A program made the translations under genes and the position numbers. From Pimelobacter simplex (GTDB lineage: Bacteria > Actinomycetota > Actinomycetes > Propionibacteriales > Nocardioidaceae), in assembly GCF_024662235.1 (NCBI RefSeq), contig NZ_CP096276.1, positions 2,108,001 through 2,172,000 on the forward strand: a stretch of 64,000 nucleotides of DNA, given 5' to 3'. Below are positions 59,009 through 64,000 of the stretch, piece after piece; position 1 is the stretch's first letter, and the number at the start of each line of letters is the position of its first letter. The notes below the pieces were generated by a model. The model worked only from the letters and a program-made list of their open reading frames with translations, searched no databases and had not been told where the DNA came from.

Positions 59009-60040
59009 ATGCAGATCATCGACCTCGTCCCCGACCTGCGACCCACGATCCTCGCGGCTCGCCAGCTCCAGGACGCACGCAACTCGCTCGCGCGGTTCTT
59101 CCCCGTCGTCAACGTCGCCGCGGTGACGTACCGGCTCGGGCGCAAGACCCGCAACGACCAGACCGTCGCCATCCGTGCGTTCGACGCGCCGGCGATCCCG
59201 ATCCTGAAGCAGGGAATCGTCGAGGTCCGTGGCGACCTGCCGGCCGTGACCCCGCTCGTGCCCTTCACCGAGGTCGACCTGAACCAGGAGCTGATCCTGG
59301 CCCAGCAGCTCGCTGGGCAGCAGGTCGACTGGCAGCCCGCGGTCACCTCCGGGGCCGGGCAGGTCGCGGCCACGGTGGACAACACGATGGAGGCCATGCG
59401 TGGCCAGCTCCTCTCGACCGGTGGCATCGCCCTGGTCGCCGAGGACGGCACCACGCACACGGTCGACTTCGGGATCCCCGGCGGGCAGATCATCACCGCC
59501 GGCGCCCCGCTCGACCCGACCAACGGCGCCGCCGTCTGGGCCGCCTACGCCGCCGCGCACCAGGTGTACAAGAACGTCGCCGGCGACAAGGCCGGGGTCG
59601 CGCTGACCACCGACGCGGTGTACATCAAGCTCGTCGCCGCGACGCAGCAGATGTTCCCCTCGGCCCCGGTGGGCATCGACCAGGTCGCGGCGTACGCCGT
59701 CAACCGGGGCCTCCCTGTCCCCGTCACCTACGACCGTCAGATGAAGGACGCGGCCGGCGTCCGGACCCGGTTCTTCGCCGAGGGCACCCTGGTGTTCCTG
59801 CCCAGCAACGACGACCCGATCGGTCGCACCGAGCTCGGCATCACCCAGGAGGCCGTCCAGCAGGTCCAGCGGGTCCAGCTCAACGGGCGCCCGGCTCTGT
59901 CGGCCGCTGAGGTCCCGGGCCTGACCATCGTCACGCTCGGCCGCGACAACCCGGTGCAGCGGGCGGTCAAGGGCGCCGCGGTCGGGATGCCGGTCCTCGG
60001 GGATACCGACGCCATCGTGATCTGGAAGGGACTGGTCTGA
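59009..60040 (+). CDS. Major capsid protein
   Basis: 343 residues, HK97-fold type E: DLVPDLRPTILAARQLQDAR at the start, the E-loop-like VRGDLPAVTPLVPFTEVDLN, GIPGGQIITAGAPLDPTN and IDQVAAYAVNRGLPVPVTYD in the A domain, and DNPVQRAVKGAAVGMPVLGD at the end. Shell of the head, probably the most abundant late protein. One base is shared with the next gene (TGATG). Confidence 0.85.
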   Translation: MQIIDLVPDLRPTILAARQLQDARNSLARFFPVVNVAAVTYRLGRKTRNDQTVAIRAFDAPAIPILKQGIVEVRGDLPAVTPLVPFTEVDLNQELILAQQLAGQQVDWQPAVTSGAGQVAATVDNTMEAMRGQLLSTGGIALVAEDGTTHTVDFGIPGGQIITAGAPLDPTNGAAVWAAYAAAHQVYKNVAGDKAGVALTTDAVYIKLVAATQQMFPSAPVGIDQVAAYAVNRGLPVPVTYDRQMKDAAGVRTRFFAEGTLVFLPSNDDPIGRTELGITQEAVQQVQRVQLNGRPALSAAEVPGLTIVTLGRDNPVQRAVKGAAVGMPVLGDTDAIVIWKGLV

Positions 60041-60519
60041 TGGGCCGCAAGCTGAGCACGACCGCCCTCATCGAGGGTGTCGTCTACGAGGCCGGGACCG
60101 ACGAGTCCGACATCGCTGGCGCCGACAAGGTGAGCGCCGACGTGTGGGCCGGTGAGGGAGACCCTGCCGGGGCGGCCGAGTCGGAGCAGGGGGACGTCGT
60201 CCCGGTGGCCGAGGTCGCCGCGCTGCGCGGGCAGTACGACGCACAGCTCGCCGATCGCGACACCCGGATCGCCGACCTCGAGGAGCAGATCGAGAACCTG
60301 ACGGCTGAGATCGAGCAGCTCAAGGAGACGTCCCCGCCGGCCGACCCGACGGCCGACCCGGCGGCGCCCGTGGACTACTCGAGCCTGGACCTCGACGCCC
60401 TCAAGGCCGAGATCGACCGGCGCAACGAGGGCCGCGCCGACGCGGACCGCATCGGCAAGCGCGGCAGTCAGGAGACCCTCGCGGCCGCCCTGACCGCCGA
60501 CGACGCCGCGAAGGGCTGA
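60040..60519 (+). CDS. Head protein with coiled coil and HeH-like domain
   Basis: 159 residues: a short beta start, a heptad-rich coiled coil (AQLADRDTRIADLEEQIENL) and a C-terminal SLDLDALKAEIDRRNEGRAD then GSQETLAAALTADDAAKG, which matches the HeH/SAP-like helix-extension-helix found in phage head and replication proteins. Probably a head-tail linker accessory or a minor capsid part. Confidence 0.65.
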   Translation: MGRKLSTTALIEGVVYEAGTDESDIAGADKVSADVWAGEGDPAGAAESEQGDVVPVAEVAALRGQYDAQLADRDTRIADLEEQIENLTAEIEQLKETSPPADPTADPAAPVDYSSLDLDALKAEIDRRNEGRADADRIGKRGSQETLAAALTADDAAKG

Positions 60520-60526
60520 CCCCGCG

Positions 60527-60907
60527 ATGGATAACCCGGCAACTCCCGACGACCTCACCGCCCGTGGCTACACCGGCCCGGCGACCACCCGGGTGCAGCA
60601 GACGCGCCTGGACGAGGCATGGCGCGCCCTGCAGCGCGAGCGGGAGTTGCCGGGCCTCGTCGCCCGGATCGATTCCGGGGAGCTCGACGAGGAACTGGTG
60701 GTCGACGTCATCGCCGCCGCTGCGCTCCGTGTCCTCCGCAACCCGGAGGGCACCGAGTCCGAGTCCGGTGCGATCGACGACTATCAGGAGTCGGTCAAGT
60801 ACGCCGACCCCACCCAGGACGTCTACTTCACCGCCGCCGAGATCCGCCGACTTCAGCCCGCCGTCGTCGTCCCGTCCGGCTACGTCGGCTCGATGAAGTA
60901 CTGCTGA
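60527..60907 (+). CDS. Head-tail connector protein (gp6/gp15-like)
   Basis: 126 residues, helical: PDDLTARGYTGPATTRVQQT, ARIDSGELDEELVVDVIAAA, ALRVLRNPEGTESES. This is the pattern of the connector family of actinophages (Gp19/Gp15-like) that sits under the portal. It precedes a DUF6093 gene as in other actinophages. Confidence 0.72.
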   Translation: MDNPATPDDLTARGYTGPATTRVQQTRLDEAWRALQRERELPGLVARIDSGELDEELVVDVIAAAALRVLRNPEGTESESGAIDDYQESVKYADPTQDVYFTAAEIRRLQPAVVVPSGYVGSMKYC

Positions 60908-60909
60908 GC

Positions 60910-61341
60910 ATGCTCGCCGACGGTCTTCCCGAGCGCCTCGAAGCCCGCCTGGAGCGCGGGCGCGCCGCCGCGCGGGCGCGCATGCGGTCGCGGTGCACGG
61001 TCAAGCGGAAGACCGGCGCCACGACCAAGGACTCCGAGGGCTTCACCGTCCCGGTGTGGGCGACCGTGCACACCGACCTCCCGCTCCGGCTCGCCGGCGT
61101 CGCCCGCGGCGCCGCCAGCTCCCGCGCGGCCAAGGTCGGCGGCGCCGAGACCCAGATCCCCGTCCGTGTCGCGAACCTCCCGCACGACACCACCGACCTC
61201 GCAGACGGCGACCTGATCGAGATCGACGTCGGCGAGAACGCCGGGCTGGTGCTCCAGATCGTCGAGGCCACCTGGCAGGACCAGGCCACCGCCCGCCGGA
61301 TCCCCGTGACCGGCACCGAGCGACCCGAGGAGTGGGGCTGA
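60910..61341 (+). CDS. DUF6093 head-closure protein
   Basis: 143 residues. A basic N-terminal helix (LERGRAAARARMRSRCTVKR) then a beta barrel (ADGDLIEIDVGENAGLVLQI). DUF6093 proteins are the actinophage counterpart of head-closure proteins; role inferred from position. One base shared with the next start. Confidence 0.7.
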   Translation: MLADGLPERLEARLERGRAAARARMRSRCTVKRKTGATTKDSEGFTVPVWATVHTDLPLRLAGVARGAASSRAAKVGGAETQIPVRVANLPHDTTDLADGDLIEIDVGENAGLVLQIVEATWQDQATARRIPVTGTERPEEWG

Positions 61342-61745
61342 TGCGGATCAAGGTGACCCACTCCATCGACGACCTGGCCAGCGACCTGCGCCGCATCCCG
61401 GTCCTGGCGTCCCGCGACGTCCGCGCCGCCGTACGCCACGGCACGATGACGGGCAACCTGGTCGCCAAGGAGAACGCGCGCCGGACCGCGGGCCGGCACG
61501 GCAAGCACTACCACCGGGCGTTCTCCTGGGACCAGCCCCGCCAGTCCCTGTTCGGCGGCGCCGGCTGGTCCGGCGAGTATGGCCCCGAGGCCGGGCGCCC
61601 GCAGGGCGACATGTCGTTCGAGGAGGGCTCCCGCAACCAGCCTCCGCACGGCGACCTTGAGAAGTCCCGCGCCGGGGCGATCGGCGTGGTCGCCCAGGAC
61701 GTCCGCAGGTCCATGGACGACTGGTTCTGGCCGGGACGCGGCTGA
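61341..61745 (+). CDS. Tail completion protein (HK97 gp10-like)
   Basis: 134 residues: HSIDDLASDLRRIPVLASRD and ARRTAGRHGKHYHRAFSWDQ, a basic helix-strand pattern as in HK97 gp10 neck proteins. The third protein of the connector series; role is from position and size. Confidence 0.68.
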   Translation: MRIKVTHSIDDLASDLRRIPVLASRDVRAAVRHGTMTGNLVAKENARRTAGRHGKHYHRAFSWDQPRQSLFGGAGWSGEYGPEAGRPQGDMSFEEGSRNQPPHGDLEKSRAGAIGVVAQDVRRSMDDWFWPGRG

Positions 61746-61747
61746 CC

Positions 61748-62182
61748 ATGGCCGGCGTCTCCAGCAACCTCGACCTCCAGCCCATCGCCGACGCGATCAA
61801 GGCGGCGATCCAGGCCGAGCTCCCCGCCCGGGTGACGGTGTACGACACCGACGACATCCCCGGTACCGCCGGCGGCAGCGACCCGTCGGGCGCGGCCCCT
61901 GCGAAGCACGTCGAGATCCACCTCAACCGCGCCGACGCGTTCCCGTCTCGCCGCGGGTCCGGCGTCGTCTCCGTTCCCGACCTGGAGCTGGCCACCCGTT
62001 GCCACGCCGGGTCGATCGCCGACGTCCGCGAGCTGCGCCGTCGCGTCGGGCGTGCTCTCGAGGACCGCGCCTACGGCCTCCTCGACGGAGGGACCGTCGG
62101 CCCGTTCGTGTTCGCGATCGGCGAGCCCGAAGAGGACGACGACACCGGCTGGGTCGGCGTCGACCACTGGACCTTCGCCTGA
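61748..62182 (+). CDS. Tail terminator protein
   Basis: 144 residues, alpha/beta (LQPIADAIKAAIQAELPARV, KHVEIHLNRADAFPSRRGSG, DTGWVGVDHWTF). Size and place between the gp10-like gene and the major tail protein fit the tail terminator that caps the tube. Only two bases after the previous gene. Confidence 0.65.
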   Translation: MAGVSSNLDLQPIADAIKAAIQAELPARVTVYDTDDIPGTAGGSDPSGAAPAKHVEIHLNRADAFPSRRGSGVVSVPDLELATRCHAGSIADVRELRRRVGRALEDRAYGLLDGGTVGPFVFAIGEPEEDDDTGWVGVDHWTFA

Positions 62183-62253
62183 CCGAGCCGCCTGTTCCAG
62201 GCGCACCCCACCACCTCCACCTGTTCCACCGAGCCCGCGAGGGAGACCCCGTC

Positions 62254-62673
62254 ATGCCCCGAACCACCCCGAAGTCCTCGACGCCGCAGGCCGACCCGGA
62301 CGCCACCGACCCGGCGGCCGCCGACTCCACGACCAGCGGCGACCCCGGCACGGAGACCGGCTCCACGCCGCCCGACCCGGCCGCGGACACCCCGCCGGCT
62401 CCCGCGCCGTCGGCCGCCAGCGACAAGGACACGAAGGCGCCCCAGCCCGACGAGCACGGCCGGCACCGGGTCCGAGACCTCGACACCGGCCACGAGCTCA
62501 CCATCCACGCCGCCGCGCTCCCGCACGGCCGCTACCAGGTCCTCGACCAGCTGGCGTCCGACGAGCTCAGCGGCCAGCCGCTGCCGCCGGTCCACGCCGG
62601 CACCCCCGAGTCCCCTGTCGAGCCCACCACCAGCGGCCAGGAGGCCGAGAACAAGGAGAAGCTCGATGCCTGA
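62254..62673 (+). CDS. Disordered tail-region protein
   Basis: 139 residues. The first ~70 are Thr/Pro/Asp/Ala-rich and disordered; the C-terminal RHRVRDLDTGHELTIHAAAL and LPHGRYQVLDQLASDELSGQ is a small ordered unit. It could be an adhesive or regulatory partner of the tail tube. Overlaps the tail-tube gene by eight bases. Confidence 0.55.
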   Translation: MPRTTPKSSTPQADPDATDPAAADSTTSGDPGTETGSTPPDPAADTPPAPAPSAASDKDTKAPQPDEHGRHRVRDLDTGHELTIHAAALPHGRYQVLDQLASDELSGQPLPPVHAGTPESPVEPTTSGQEAENKEKLDA

Positions 62674-63211
62674 GCCGCTTCGCACCGCACCGGCCAAGCT
62701 GTACGGCCGCCGGAACTGGATCTTCGTCCCCACGATCGCTTCGGCGACCCTGGCGCCCACCGTGGCTGAGGCCTCCGGCGCGTCCTCGCTGGACATCACG
62801 AACATCGCGTTCCTCGACGGCGCCCCGAACCCCACCGCGGAGACCGCGCTGGTCGAGATGGAGCGCCGGTTCGGCGACACCCTCGTGTTCGAGGGCATCG
62901 GCGAGACGAAGTACAGCGGCGGGGACATCACCTACGCCTTCGACGCCCAGGGCGTCGCGGCGTCCAACCCGGTCAAGCTCTGGGAGAAGTGGCTCAACGT
63001 CTCCGGCACCGTCACGGGCTTCCTGGTCGACCGGATGAACGTCCCCAAGTCGACGGCGATCGCCGCCGGCCAGTTCGTCCACGTCTACCCCGCCGAGATC
63101 GGTCCGTCGATGCCCGGCGGCAAGGGCGAGGGCCCCACTGCCGAGGGCTCCGCGACCTGCAAGTGGGCGGCCACCGCCCAGCCGGCGTTCAAGGTCGCCG
63201 TCCTGGCCTGA
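62666..63211 (+). CDS. Major tail tube protein
   Basis: 181 residues, beta-rich, with LYGRRNWIFVPTIASATLAP, DTLVFEGIGETKYSGGDITY and MNVPKSTAIAAGQFVHVYPA. The position right before the tail assembly chaperone and a strong terminator identifies it as the tail tube subunit of a siphovirus-type tail (long, non-contractile). Confidence 0.77.
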   Translation: MPEPLRTAPAKLYGRRNWIFVPTIASATLAPTVAEASGASSLDITNIAFLDGAPNPTAETALVEMERRFGDTLVFEGIGETKYSGGDITYAFDAQGVAASNPVKLWEKWLNVSGTVTGFLVDRMNVPKSTAIAAGQFVHVYPAEIGPSMPGGKGEGPTAEGSATCKWAATAQPAFKVAVLA

Positions 63212-63219
63212 CCCAGACC

Positions 63220-63256
63220 CGCAGGCGGGGCGGGTTCGACAGCCGCCCCGCCTGCG
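63220..63256 (+). terminator. 14-bp hairpin after the tail tube gene
   Basis: CGCAGGCGGGGCGG (63220-63233) pairs with CCGCCCCGCCTGCG (63243-63256), loop of nine bases. It should lower transcription of the chaperone and tape measure compared with the tube protein. Three CTGTCGA motifs follow (63268-63298), one able to pair with the loop. Confidence 0.78.
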
Positions 63257-63312
63257 TCCACGTCACCTCTGTCGAACCCCGCTGTCGAAACCCTGTCGAG
63301 AGGAACACCACC

Positions 63313-63894
63313 ATGCCCCGCAAGACCATCCCGATCTACGCCGACGGTGACCTCGACCGGCTCACCGAAGCCCGCCAGGCCGTGGCCGTCGCTGAGCGCC
63401 GCGCGCAGGAGGCCCAGGCACACCCGCGCAGGCTCGGCGACAACGTCGACCCCGACGCCGAAGTCACCGCGGCGCAGGCGGCGTACGACAAGCTCATCGA
63501 CGCCGCGGCCGAGAGCGCCGAGGAGTGGATCGTGGACTCCATCGGCCACGAGGACTGGCGTGAGCTCGTCGCCGCTCATCCGGCGCGGAAGGTCCAGGGG
63601 ACCGGCGACGAGGCGGCAGACGTCACCCACCCCGACGACGAGGAGTGGGGCGTCAACGTCGAGACGTTCCCGAAGGCTCTCCTGATGTGGGTCGACCCTG
63701 AGGACGACGAGCACCGGACTGTGCTCAAGGCCGGTGACATCGAGCTTGTCGGCCTGAGTCGTCGGATCAAGCGGCTCTCGATGGGCCAGTTCGAGACCCT
63801 GTGGGTGACGGCGTTCATGCTGAACACCGCGGGTGTCAACGACCCAAAAGCAACGCGGTTCTCGCCCAGCGTGCCGAGGTCCGACGAGACCTGA
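63313..63894 (+). CDS. Tail assembly chaperone, N-terminal product (gpG-like)
   Basis: 193 residues: LTEARQAVAVAERRAQEAQA, DKLIDAAAESAEEWIVDSIG, WGVNVETFPKALLMWVDPED and MGQFETLWVTAFMLN. In siphoviruses this gene makes two products by -1 frameshifting on the tape measure. Here a slippery CCCAAAA lies at 63843-63849 near the 3' end. GAGAGGA is upstream of the ATG. Confidence 0.75.
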   Translation: MPRKTIPIYADGDLDRLTEARQAVAVAERRAQEAQAHPRRLGDNVDPDAEVTAAQAAYDKLIDAAAESAEEWIVDSIGHEDWRELVAAHPARKVQGTGDEAADVTHPDDEEWGVNVETFPKALLMWVDPEDDEHRTVLKAGDIELVGLSRRIKRLSMGQFETLWVTAFMLNTAGVNDPKATRFSPSVPRSDET

Positions 63895-64000
63895 GGATTG
63901 CTCGTTCGCTGGGCCTGACGTTGGCCCAGTTCGACCGGCTCGGCCCTCGGGAGCGGGACCTCTGGATCCTCGACAACCAACGCCAGAGGACCACCTGCCC
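63843..64000 (+). CDS. Tail assembly chaperone, -1 frameshift extension (gpGT-like, cut by edge)
   Basis: The -1 frame from the heptamer C-CCA-AAA reads PKSNAVLAQRAEVRRDLRIA, then SLGLTLAQFDRLGPRERDLW and remains open to the window end. The RDLRIARSLGL..RERDLW text is typical of the second half of actinophage chaperones. No start codon or ribosome site is in front, so it is made by frameshift only. The rest and the tape measure gene lie beyond the window. Confidence 0.75.

Overview
The window comes from a high-GC actinobacterium, most likely a Nocardioides-like member of the Propionibacteriales. The reasons are the GC-rich third codon positions, frequent GTG starts, the order thrS / HIT protein / CDP-alcohol phosphatidyltransferase / pdxS / pdxT / yebC / ruvCAB / yajC-secD-secF / apt / rel / hisS / aspS, and a perfect actinobacterial LexA half-site pair in front of ruvC. 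The genus is an inference; no rRNA is present.

Layout. Positions 1-27264 are ordinary chromosome, mostly transcribed leftward: a truncated aspS, hisS, a metallo-hydrolase, a rightward DUF349 gene, rel, a small secreted protein, apt, secF-secD-yajC, ruvB-ruvA-ruvC, yebC and pdxT. A five-gene cell-surface cluster (two SipW-type signal peptidases, two exported proteins with alternate-type leaders, one LPxTG-like protein) sits between pdxT and pdxS. Then come pdxS, a phosphatidyltransferase, a HIT protein, a TetR regulator, a GH25-like lipoprotein, thrS, a DUF4232 lipoprotein, and a divergent AraC regulator / MFS exporter pair.

From 27332 to the right edge the window is a prophage, left end only. 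It starts at a 25-bp remnant of a tRNA 3' end (attachment site) next to a tyrosine integrase. An immunity region follows (29.5-31 kb: three XRE-type HTH proteins, an excisionase-like protein, and a divergent promoter with three copies of an operator box). Next is a long rightward early operon whose genes are almost all joined by ATGA/GTGA overlaps: a ParB-like nuclease-domain protein, DUF2303, a C5-cytosine methyltransferase, an SNF2-type helicase, an SPPF-type amino-methyltransferase, an ASCH protein, a stand-alone DnaA domain IV protein, a replication-initiator-like protein, a DEDD exonuclease, an HNH nuclease and many small Cys/His-rich proteins. A leftward HicA-like toxin plus HTH gene pair interrupts it at 51.2-51.9 kb. 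The late module starts at 52.1 kb: HNH nuclease, small terminase, a large terminase split into ATPase and nuclease frames, portal, MuF-like protein, scaffold, decoration protein, major capsid, head-tail connectors, tail terminator, major tail protein and a tail assembly chaperone with a -1 slippery heptamer. The window ends inside the frameshifted half of that chaperone. Tape measure, tail tip, lysis genes and the right attachment site lie outside, so completeness of the prophage cannot be judged.

The most unusual points are the surface cluster wedged between the two pyridoxal-phosphate synthase genes, the split terminase with a UGA-C junction suited to +1 shifting, the lysogeny switch whose operator is embedded in the first codons of the Cro-like gene with promoters spaced for leaderless mRNAs, and two membrane-protein reading frames overlapping on opposite strands at 31.2-31.6 kb. 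Function calls rest on reading motifs by eye; no database search was run.
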